Shown: piece by piece, positions 57,215 to 64,000 of the stretch
How positions within the stretch are numbered: the stretch's first letter is position 1
Layout of the letters: each line of letters starts with the position of its first letter
NCBI RefSeq assembly: GCF_016722895.1
Contig: NZ_JAEQNA010000001.1
Coordinates: 744,001-808,000, forward strand
Direction of reading: 5' to 3'
From: Ramlibacter aurantiacus
GTDB lineage: Bacteria > Pseudomonadota > Gammaproteobacteria > Burkholderiales > Burkholderiaceae_C
DNA: 64,000 nucleotides
Translations under genes and position numbers: made by a program
Notes under the pieces: model-generated
What the model was told of the DNA's origin: nothing
What the model saw: only the letters and a program-made list of their open reading frames with translations
Database searches by the model: none

Positions 57215-59407
57215 ATGGCAACTTCTCGTCCCCCCCGTTCGTCCGGTTCCGAGCCGGCACTGCTGCCGCTCGGCGCCCTGCTGCTGGCTGCATCCGCCGG
57301 CGCCATGGCGCAGACCGCTGCGCCCGACGCCCAAGGCACCCTGTCCACCGTCACCGTCACCGGGCAGGCCGATGCACCCCAGACCAAGAACAGCCTGCGC
57401 GTGCGGCGCACCGAGATCGGCAAGGGCACGCAGGACCTGCGCGACATTCCGCAGTCGGTCACCGTGCAGACCGAGCGCCTGATGGACGACCGCAACCTCG
57501 ACGACTTGCGCGAGGTGCTGCGCACCACCGCCGGCGTGACCTTCCAGGCCGGCGAGACCGGCGAGGAGGACGTGCGACTGCGCGGGTTCTCGCTGGGCCA
57601 GGCCGGGGACATCTACACCGACGGCATCCGCGATGGGGCGCTGTACGAGCGCGACACCTTCAACGCCGACCGGGTGGAGGTGCTCAAGGGATCGGCGTCG
57701 ATGCTGTTCGGCAAGGGATCCACCGGCGGCGTGGTCAACCAGGTGAGCAAGCAGCCTTTCCTGATGACGCAGCACGAGGTGGACTACACCGTCGGCACCG
57801 GCCGCCTGCACCGGCTGACGGGCGACTTCAACGTCCACACCAGCGAGAACGCCGCGTTCCGCCTCAACGCGATGGTGCACAAGGCGGACAACTGGGGCGC
57901 CGAGCAGGAAAAGCTGGGCATCGCGCCCACCTACCGCTGGGGCATCGGCACCCGCGACGAGTTCTCGGTCGGCCTGTACCACCTGGACGTGCAGGGCCGG
58001 CCGCTCTACAACCATCCCTGGTTCCTGGACAATGGCCGCATCGTCGAGGCGCTACCCGCGCGCAACTACTACGGCCTGGCCAATGACCGGCTCGACACCA
58101 GCGCCACCTACGCCACCCTCTCTCACCTGCACCGCTTCAATTTCGGCTCCGGCGAATTGCGCACCCGGCTGCGGCATGGGCGCTACGAGCGCGACCTGCT
58201 GGCAAGCGTGGTGCGCTTCGCCGCGGGCACCACGCCTGCGAACCTGAGCGATTCGACGGTCATCACCCGCGCCCCCAAGGCGCGCATCGGCCAAAGCGAC
58301 CTCACCCAGCTGACCAGCGACTACTCGGTCCGCCTCGGCCGCCATTCCGTGCTCGCCGGCGTGGACCTCTACCGTGAGGAAGCGAAGCGCAACAACAACT
58401 TCACCACCGGACTGGCCGCTTCGCCCGGCACCACCGTCGGCACGCCGGATGACGGCGCCGTCCGGGCCGACACCCGCGGCCCCGTCCCCTTCAACAGCTT
58501 CGAGGCGCGCGACATCGGCCTGTACGCGCAGGACACCTACGAGCTCACGCCCATGCTCAAGCTGCTCGGAGGGCTGCGCTTCGATCGCTTCACCGCGTCC
58601 TATCGCGACGCCGGCGGCACCCTCAGCGGCGAGCGCAGCGACAACCTGTGGAGCCCGCGCGTCGGCGTGATCTACCAGCCGAGCGACCTGCAGTCCTACT
58701 ACGTGTCCTTCGGCACCTCGTACAACACGTCGGGCGACGCCTACCAGTTCACCCCGACCTTCAACGCCGGCCAGCGGCGAGCCGCCAACACCCCGCCGGA
58801 GAAGAGCCGCAACCTGGAAGTGGGCGGCAAGTGGGAGCTGTTCGAGCAGCGGGCGCTGGTCGGGCTGGCGGCCTTCTACAGCGAGAAGTACAACGAGCGC
58901 AACACCGATCCGGACTCCGCCGCCGCCCAGGAACTGCTCTCCGGCAAGCGCCATGCGGCCGGCCTGGAGTTCAACCTGGCCGGACGCATCGACTCGAAGT
59001 GGGACGTCTTCGTCAACCACACCTGGATCCCGGTCGCCGAGATCGACGAGAGCAACGTGCAACTCAATGCCGCCGGCACCGGCGCGCAGGTGGCGGGGGA
59101 TCGCCCCGGCCTGACGCCTCGCCACAGCGGCAGCCTCTGGACCACCTACCGCGTGCTGCCCAAGCTGCGCGTGGGCGCCGGCCTGAACTGGCGCGGCTCG
59201 CAGAATCCCGAGGGCGCGCGCCACGTCACGGCGGACAGCTTCGTCACGGCGGACGCGATGGCCGAATACACCTTCGACGAGCGCTGGTCGGCCAAGCTGA
59301 ACGTGTCCAACCTTACGGACGAGCTGTATGCCGATTCGCTGTATCGCGGCTTCTACGCCCCCGGCGCCCCGCGGCGGGTGGAGCTGACCCTCAAGACCCT
59401 GTTCTGA
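57215..59407 (+). CDS. TonB-dependent (catecholate) siderophore receptor
   Basis: The 730-residue precursor has a signal peptide ending at AMA (residues 30-32). A plug domain follows with a TonB-box-like STVTVTG, DIPQSVTV, RLRGF, and VEVLKGSASMLFGKGSTGGVVN. The C-terminal beta barrel ends in the aromatic residue of LTLKTLF. It resembles Fiu/PiuA-type catecholate receptors; the piuC-like gene after it supports that. It should import Fe(III)-siderophores across the outer membrane with TonB-ExbB-ExbD encoded downstream. Confidence 0.93.
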   Translation: MATSRPPRSSGSEPALLPLGALLLAASAGAMAQTAAPDAQGTLSTVTVTGQADAPQTKNSLRVRRTEIGKGTQDLRDIPQSVTVQTERLMDDRNLDDLREVLRTTAGVTFQAGETGEEDVRLRGFSLGQAGDIYTDGIRDGALYERDTFNADRVEVLKGSASMLFGKGSTGGVVNQVSKQPFLMTQHEVDYTVGTGRLHRLTGDFNVHTSENAAFRLNAMVHKADNWGAEQEKLGIAPTYRWGIGTRDEFSVGLYHLDVQGRPLYNHPWFLDNGRIVEALPARNYYGLANDRLDTSATYATLSHLHRFNFGSGELRTRLRHGRYERDLLASVVRFAAGTTPANLSDSTVITRAPKARIGQSDLTQLTSDYSVRLGRHSVLAGVDLYREEAKRNNNFTTGLAASPGTTVGTPDDGAVRADTRGPVPFNSFEARDIGLYAQDTYELTPMLKLLGGLRFDRFTASYRDAGGTLSGERSDNLWSPRVGVIYQPSDLQSYYVSFGTSYNTSGDAYQFTPTFNAGQRRAANTPPEKSRNLEVGGKWELFEQRALVGLAAFYSEKYNERNTDPDSAAAQELLSGKRHAAGLEFNLAGRIDSKWDVFVNHTWIPVAEIDESNVQLNAAGTGAQVAGDRPGLTPRHSGSLWTTYRVLPKLRVGAGLNWRGSQNPEGARHVTADSFVTADAMAEYTFDERWSAKLNVSNLTDELYADSLYRGFYAPGAPRRVELTLKTLF

Positions 59408-59413
59408 CCCTCC

Positions 59414-60100
59414 ATGCTGCTGCAGCTGCCCGGCCTGCTGACCCCCGACGAGGTGCGCACCGCGCGCGAGCGGCTGCTCGCGTCCGACGCGCCGTGGATC
59501 GACGGCCGCCGCAGCGCGGGCGACCAGGCGGTCGCCCGCAAGAACAACCGGCAGCTGGCGCAGGACAGTGACTGCTGCCGTCGGCTCCAGGCGCTGGTGC
59601 TGGGCGCCCTCAACCGCAGCCCGCAGTTCCTCTCCGCCGCGCTGCCTTCACGCATCTTCAACCCCCTGTTCAACCGCTACAGCGGACAGAACAATGCATA
59701 CGGGGCGCACATCGACAACGCGATGGTCCACTCGCGCAACCCGGCGCAGTGGGTCCGCACCGACCTCTCGTGCACGCTGTTCCTCTCCGAGCCGCAAGCC
59801 TACGAGGGCGGCGAACTGGCGATCCACGAACCAGGCGCCGAACGCCGCATCAAGCTCGCCGCCGGCGACCTGCTGCTCTATCCGGGCGACACGCGGCACG
59901 AGGTCACCCCCGTCACCCGCGGCGAGCGCCTGGCCAGCTTCTTCTGGGTGCAGAGCCTGGTGCGCAGCACCGAGCAACGACGCATCCTGTGGGACTTCGA
60001 CCAGTCGCTGATGTCGCTGCGGGCGCAGGGCGACACCGACGCCACCGAGTCGCTGACCGGCACCTACCACCGGCTGCTGCGCCTGTGGGGCGAGCCGTGA
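59414..60100 (+). CDS. piuC: PKHD-type Fe(II)/2-oxoglutarate hydroxylase (PiuC/YbiX)
   Basis: The 228-residue protein is a member of the PiuC/YbiX family found next to Fiu-type receptors. The iron site His99-Asp101 (HIDNAM) and distal His162 (DTRHEV), with Arg172 for 2-oxoglutarate, are all visible. Its substrate is not known; siderophore or receptor modification has been suggested. It starts 6 bases after the receptor. Confidence 0.92.
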   Translation: MLLQLPGLLTPDEVRTARERLLASDAPWIDGRRSAGDQAVARKNNRQLAQDSDCCRRLQALVLGALNRSPQFLSAALPSRIFNPLFNRYSGQNNAYGAHIDNAMVHSRNPAQWVRTDLSCTLFLSEPQAYEGGELAIHEPGAERRIKLAAGDLLLYPGDTRHEVTPVTRGERLASFFWVQSLVRSTEQRRILWDFDQSLMSLRAQGDTDATESLTGTYHRLLRLWGEP

Positions 60101-61197
60101 GCCTGCGGCGCGATCCGCTGCCTGCGGGGCTGCACACGCTCGCGGACCACGAGGCGCATGCGCGCAGCCGGCTCGACGACGCCACCTGGGCCTACTTCAA
60201 CGGGGGCTCGGCCGACGGCATCACCTTGGCCGCGAACCGCGAGGCCTGGGGCCGCCTGGCGCTGATGCCACGCGTGCTTCGCCGACTGGAGCACGCCCAC
60301 ACCCGGATTCAACTGCTCGGTCGCGAGCTGGCCCATCCCATCCTGCTCGCGCCGGTCGCCTACCAGCGCCTGGCGCACCCCGACGGTGAACTCGCCAGCG
60401 CGCAGGCCGCGGCCGCACAAGGCGCCGGCTTCGTCCTGAGCAGCCTGGCCGGCACACCGCTGGCCACGGTGGCGGCCTCGGTGCGGCACCAGCCCGAACG
60501 CGGTCCCCTGTGGTTCCAGATGGTCATGCAGCGGGACCGGGACGCCGTCCGTGAACGCGTGGCCCAGGTCGAGGCCGCCGGCTACGAGGCGCTGGTGGTC
60601 ACCGTCGACGCCCCGGTGCAAGCACCGCGCGACCTGCAGTGGCGTGCGGGGTTCCGCATTCCTCCGGGCCTCGCCGTGAACGAGCAGCCAGCGCCCGCGC
60701 CGGTGCCGCTCGCGCCCGGAGACAGCGACGTCTTCCAGCGCTTCATGGCCGCCGCGCCGGACTGGAGCGACCTGGAATGGCTGCGCGCGACCACGCGGCT
60801 GCCGATCCTGCTCAAGGGCGTGCTCCATCCGCAGGACGCCCTGCACGCCGTCGAGGTCGGCGTGGACGCGCTGGTGATCTCCAACCATGGAGGCAGGGCG
60901 CTGGATACCGTGCCCGCGACCGCGGCAGCCCTGCCGCCGATCGTTCGGGCCGTGGCCGGACGCGTGCCCCTGCTGGTCGACGGCGGCATCCGCCGTGGCA
61001 CCGACGTGCTCAAGGCGATCGCACTGGGCGCCCACGCCGTCCTGATCGGCCGGCCGCTGGTCTGGGGCCTGGCCAACGCGGGCGCCCTGGGCGTCGCGCA
61101 CGTCATCCGACTGCTGCGCGATGAGCTGGAGATCGCCATGGCGCTCAGCGGCTGCGAACGGCTGGACCAGGCCGCATCGGCCCTGCCGGGCGCCTGA
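60097..61197 (+). CDS. FMN-dependent alpha-hydroxy-acid oxidase (GTG start)
   Basis: The 366-residue TIM-barrel flavoprotein is of the glycolate oxidase/L-lactate dehydrogenase family. It shows [15 protein letters not shown] at the front, [15 protein letters not shown], the catalytic region [12 protein letters not shown], and the FMN phosphate site [28 protein letters not shown]. The GTG start overlaps the piuC stop (GTGA), so the two are translated together. The substrate is unknown, and its presence in an iron-uptake row is unusual. Confidence 0.9.
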   Translation: MSLRRDPLPAGLHTLADHEAHARSRLDDATWAYFNGGSADGITLAANREAWGRLALMPRVLRRLEHAHTRIQLLGRELAHPILLAPVAYQRLAHPDGELASAQAAAAQGAGFVLSSLAGTPLATVAASVRHQPERGPLWFQMVMQRDRDAVRERVAQVEAAGYEALVVTVDAPVQAPRDLQWRAGFRIPPGLAVNEQPAPAPVPLAPGDSDVFQRFMAAAPDWSDLEWLRATTRLPILLKGVLHPQDALHAVEVGVDALVISNHGGRALDTVPATAAALPPIVRAVAGRVPLLVDGGIRRGTDVLKAIALGAHAVLIGRPLVWGLANAGALGVAHVIRLLRDELEIAMALSGCERLDQAASALPGA

Positions 61198-61237
61198 TCG
61201 CGCGCCTGCATGCCCATCCAAGCATCTCGGGATTGCA

Positions 61238-61257
61238 AATGCGATCGATTCGTATTT
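61238..61257 (+). promoter_or_regulatory. Fur-box-like site before bfd
   Basis: AATGCGATCGATTCGTATTT is 17/20 identical to the site before the receptor and sits 42 bases before bfd. It marks a probable second iron-regulated promoter for bfd-tonB-exbB-exbD-hemP. Confidence 0.6.
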
Positions 61258-61299
61258 ATACTCCCCCGCACACACCGCCATATTCCTGCTGTCACCGCC

Positions 61300-61539
61300 A
61301 TGATCGTCTGCGTCTGCAACCGAGTCTCCGACCGCGAAATCGCCCGCCATGTGCATGCCGGCATGGATTTCAGCGACCTCCAGCTGGAGCTGGGCGTCGC
61401 CACCCAGTGCGGCAACTGCGAAAGCTGTGCCCGCGAGATCGTCGACCAGTGCTGCGCCAGCCGCCCGGTTGCCGCGCTGCAGTCCAGCCAACCCGCCGTG
61501 GGTCGCCCGATATGGATTTCCTCTACGGCCTCGGCCTGA
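61300..61539 (+). CDS. bfd: Bacterioferritin-associated ferredoxin Bfd
   Basis: Bfd carries a [2Fe-2S] cluster and reduces Bfr-stored iron so that it can leave the shell. The 79-residue protein has the cluster ligands Cys4, Cys6, Cys37 and Cys40 (IVCVC and CGNCESC). A helical segment lies between. Its tail after residue 60 is not conserved-looking. It pairs with bfr in function. Confidence 0.93.
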   Translation: MIVCVCNRVSDREIARHVHAGMDFSDLQLELGVATQCGNCESCAREIVDQCCASRPVAALQSSQPAVGRPIWISSTASA

Positions 61540-61586
61540 CCCTCGTCGCGGTGGTCGCGGTCGCCTGGTGGGCGCTTCGCGACTAG
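61512..61586 (+). CDS. Possible 24-residue membrane peptide overlapping bfd
   Basis: The frame, shifted against the end of bfd, encodes one hydrophobic helix ended by charged residues (MDFLYGLG ... WWALRD). It looks like a real single-span micropeptide in composition but lacks a clear ribosome binding site. It may be translated by coupling to bfd. Low certainty. Confidence 0.3.
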   Translation: MDFLYGLGLTLVAVVAVAWWALRD

Positions 61587-61646
61587 CTGCCCTGCACCGG
61601 CCAGGCACCGTCCGGCCGCACCCATCTCCCGCCCCGTCGCCTCGCC

Positions 61647-62444
61647 TTGTCTCCCGCCGCCGCTCCAGCCCCCCTTGCGTCCCCGCGCAACCTGACCATC
61701 GCAGGCGGCGTCGTGCTCCTGCATGCGGGCCTGTTGTGGGCCCTGCAGAACGGACTGACGCGCCAGCCGCCCGAGGTCGTCGAACCGGTGGTGATGGTCA
61801 GCCAGATCATCCAGGCGGCACCGCCCCCTGCTCCGGCACCCGCCCCCGCGCCGCCGCCGGCCGCTGCGGTTCCGCCGGCCCCCCCGCCGCCCGTGCGGCT
61901 GGAGCGACCGCCGCCTCCGCCTCCCGCACCGCGGCCGGTCCGGCGCGTGCGGCCGGAGCCCGCCCTACCCCGTGCGGTCACGCCGGAACCCGCACCGGCA
62001 CCCGTCGTTGCGCCGCCCCCGGTGGCCCTGCCCGCTCCGGCGCCGGCGCCCGTCTGGACGGCACCCCCGGCACCTCCCGCACCACCCGCACCACCCGCCC
62101 CCGCGCCAGCACCCATGGCCGCCCCGCCGGCGCCCCCCGCGCCCGCACCCGCCCCGGCCGTCGTCGAACTGCCCTCCACCCGCGCCGACTACCTGCAGAA
62201 CCCGCCACCGATCTATCCGCCGGTGAGCAAGCGGATGGGCGAACAGGGCAAGGTCGTCGTGCGCGTGCTGATCGGCGCGGATGGCCGTGCCCAGCAGGCC
62301 GAGATCAGCCAGTCCAGCGGCTTCGACCGGCTCGACCAGGCAGCGCACAAGACGGTGCTGCAGTGGCGCTACGTCCCCGGCAAGCGCGGCGGCGTGCCCG
62401 AAGCGATGTGGTTCAACGTTCCGATCAATTTCGTCCTGGAGTAA
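61647..62444 (+). CDS. tonB: TonB energy-transducing protein (TTG start)
   Basis: TonB transmits the proton-motive force to outer-membrane receptors. The 265-residue protein has one N-terminal membrane helix (about 16-33), a very long Pro/Ala-rich spacer (about 50-175) that spans the periplasm, and the TonB C-terminal domain. That domain carries [25 protein letters not shown] and [16 protein letters not shown]. No ATG is available in frame, so TTG at 61647 is the likely start. Confidence 0.92.
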   Translation: MSPAAAPAPLASPRNLTIAGGVVLLHAGLLWALQNGLTRQPPEVVEPVVMVSQIIQAAPPPAPAPAPAPPPAAAVPPAPPPPVRLERPPPPPPAPRPVRRVRPEPALPRAVTPEPAPAPVVAPPPVALPAPAPAPVWTAPPAPPAPPAPPAPAPAPMAAPPAPPAPAPAPAVVELPSTRADYLQNPPPIYPPVSKRMGEQGKVVVRVLIGADGRAQQAEISQSSGFDRLDQAAHKTVLQWRYVPGKRGGVPEAMWFNVPINFVLE

Positions 62445-62451
62445 GACAAGC

Positions 62452-63168
62452 ATGCAAGCGCAATTCGGCCTCGCCCACCTCTGGCAGCAGGGCGACATCA
62501 TCATCAAGGGGGTGGCGGTGCTGCTCCTGGCCATGTCGCTCGCCTCCTGGATGGTGATCATCATCAAGGCACTGGACCTGCGCCGCTGGGCGGCCCAGGC
62601 CCGCCGCACCGAGGCGTTCTGGCACAGCGCCGACTTCGCCGACGGCCTGGACAAGCTGGGCAGCGAGCCTGGCAATCCCTTCCGGGCGCTGGCCGTCGAA
62701 GGCCGCGAGGCCAGCGCGCACCACCACGCACAGCCCCAGCTGCACGACTCGCTCGACGCCAGCGACTGGGTCACCCGCGCGCTGCGAAATGCCATCGACG
62801 AAGCCACCGCGCGGCTGCAGTCCGGCCTGGCCGTGCTGGCCTCGGTGGGATCGACCGCCCCCTTCATCGGCCTGTTCGGTACCGTCTGGGGCATCTACCA
62901 CGCCTTGCTTGCAATCAGCGCCGCCGGTTCGGCCAGCATCGACAAGGTGGCCGGCCCCATCGGCGAAGCGCTGGTCATGACGGCCCTGGGCCTGGCCGTC
63001 GCCATTCCGGCGGTGCTCGGCTACAACGCGCTGGTCCGCGGCAACAAGGGCGTCGTCATGAAGCTCAACCGGTTCGCCCACGACCTGCATGCGTATTTCG
63101 TCACCGGCGCCCGGGTCGGTGCGCAAGGCGCGCCCACCAAGGTGATCGCCATGAAGAAGGGCGCATGA
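62452..63168 (+). CDS. exbB: TonB-system motor protein ExbB
   Basis: ExbB is the membrane proton-channel partner of TonB. The 238-residue protein has three membrane helices (about 16-38, 130-150, 170-190), with the conserved GSTAPFIGLFGTVWGI and GPIGEALVMTALGLAVAIPAVLGYN motifs. It starts 7 bases after tonB and ends one base before exbD. Confidence 0.95.
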   Translation: MQAQFGLAHLWQQGDIIIKGVAVLLLAMSLASWMVIIIKALDLRRWAAQARRTEAFWHSADFADGLDKLGSEPGNPFRALAVEGREASAHHHAQPQLHDSLDASDWVTRALRNAIDEATARLQSGLAVLASVGSTAPFIGLFGTVWGIYHALLAISAAGSASIDKVAGPIGEALVMTALGLAVAIPAVLGYNALVRGNKGVVMKLNRFAHDLHAYFVTGARVGAQGAPTKVIAMKKGA

Positions 63169-63169
63169 G

Positions 63170-63582
<413 letters not shown>

Positions 63583-63583
<1 letters not shown>

Positions 63584-63768
63584 TGGACCGCGATCGCCCG
63601 CAGCCGCCGCAGCAGCAGCAAGCGCCCGAGCACGCGGCGGCACCGCGCCCCCCGCTGATCCACAGCACGGAATTGCTGCGCGGGCACCCCCTGGTCGAAA
63701 TCAGCCACAACGGCGTGTTGTACCGGCTGCAGGCGACCCGGCAGGGGAAATTGATCCTCACGAAGTAG
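63583..63768 (+). CDS. hemP: Hemin uptake protein HemP
   Basis: The 61-residue protein has a Gln/Pro-rich front and the HemP core IHSTELLRGHPLVEISHNGVLYRLQATRQGKLILTK. In Burkholderia relatives HemP is needed for hemin uptake and acts as an activator of a heme receptor gene. It closes the tonB-exbB-exbD-hemP operon. A heme receptor gene may follow beyond the window. Confidence 0.9.
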
Positions 63769-64000
63769 CGCGGCCGGCTGCGCGGGTACCGACGTCCTGT
63801 ACCGGCTGCTCTCACTCTCACTCTCACCCCACTCCCGCTCGCCCCTTCGGCAACGCTGACCGGCTACGGAGTGTCGCCACGGCTTCGACTGCCTTGAAGA
63901 CTCTCGTAAGCCGCGCACTCGTTCTCCCCACTTTCAGCGGCGTCAACTTTGCCGACACAAAGGTATTTGCATTCACTTCTTTTGGGTTACATTGCTTGCC
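63769..64000. other. Non-coding end of window with short TCTCAC repeat
   Basis: No credible gene is seen. A simple repeat of TCTCAC, about three units, covers 63809-63827. The last 50 bases are AT-richer than the rest and may be the promoter of a gene outside the window. Confidence 0.5.

Noticed and set aside
63809-63827. Satellite or CRISPR seed at TCTCAC repeats
   Set aside because: Only about three 6-base units; simple slippage is enough to explain it.

Overview
The window reads as a chromosome segment of a high-GC betaproteobacterium in Burkholderiales, most likely family Comamonadaceae (Ramlibacter/Variovorax/Acidovorax-like). I infer this from the gene content and order: a phaC-phaA-phaB polyhydroxybutyrate cluster, the thrS-infC-rpmI-rplT-pheS-pheT-ihfA-merR block, rpsF-priB-rpsR-rplI-dnaB, ppsA facing its regulator, Bug-type solute receptors, and a SWIB protein with a histone H1-like tail. 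I see no phage, insertion sequence, CRISPR array or rRNA. Almost all of the DNA is coding, and most long opposite-frame ORFs are GC-driven shadows.

Layout. 1-5 kb: end of a LuxR-type regulator, two small unknown genes, then the PHB genes on the minus strand. 5-11 kb: pgeF, a zeta-class GST isomerase, an ABM-domain protein, an OmpA-like lipoprotein, and a gentisate pathway (MarR regulator, gentisate dioxygenase, fumarylpyruvate hydrolase), then a Nudix hydrolase. 11-14 kb: a response regulator, a 25-residue membrane peptide, a CHASE-domain histidine kinase and tRNA-Pro(GGG). 14-21.6 kb: the large translation operon on the minus strand. It is headed by what looks like a threonine attenuator: a 13-codon leader peptide with four Thr codons, then a perfect 12-bp terminator hairpin just before thrS. 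Inside this operon infC starts at ATC, and a second terminator-like hairpin abuts the pheS start codon. 21.7-24 kb: isocitrate lyase with paired palindromes upstream, and an EamA permease.

24-33 kb: the SWIB/H1-like protein, a bactofilin, a GspB/ExeA-type pair, an MFS carrier, a small membrane protein and ClpB. 33-37 kb: a small catabolic island with a Bug receptor and a LigW-like decarboxylase on one strand, divergent from a LysR regulator and a second Bug receptor. 37.2-38 kb: a protein whose C-terminal half looks like a eukaryotic RGS domain. 38-44.5 kb: one packed minus-strand operon joining alaA-hom-thrC (alanine/threonine synthesis) to mobB-moeA-moaD-moaE (molybdenum cofactor). 44.5-54 kb: an Mth938-like protein, Bcp, a PIN-PhoH protein, dnaB and the ribosomal block, then ppsA/ppsR.

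54-63.8 kb: oxidative stress and iron. ahpC-ahpF lie behind an OxyR-like site. Then come bacterioferritin, a TonB-dependent receptor, a PiuC-type hydroxylase, an FMN oxidase, Bfd, tonB-exbB-exbD and hemP. Two near-identical Fur-box-like sites precede the receptor and bfd, so storage, release and import of iron are probably co-regulated. A roughly 100-bp hairpin-rich intergenic repeat occurs twice in opposite orientations, after the ABM gene and after ppsR.

All calls come from reading the sequence and recalled family knowledge; no search or folding program was run.
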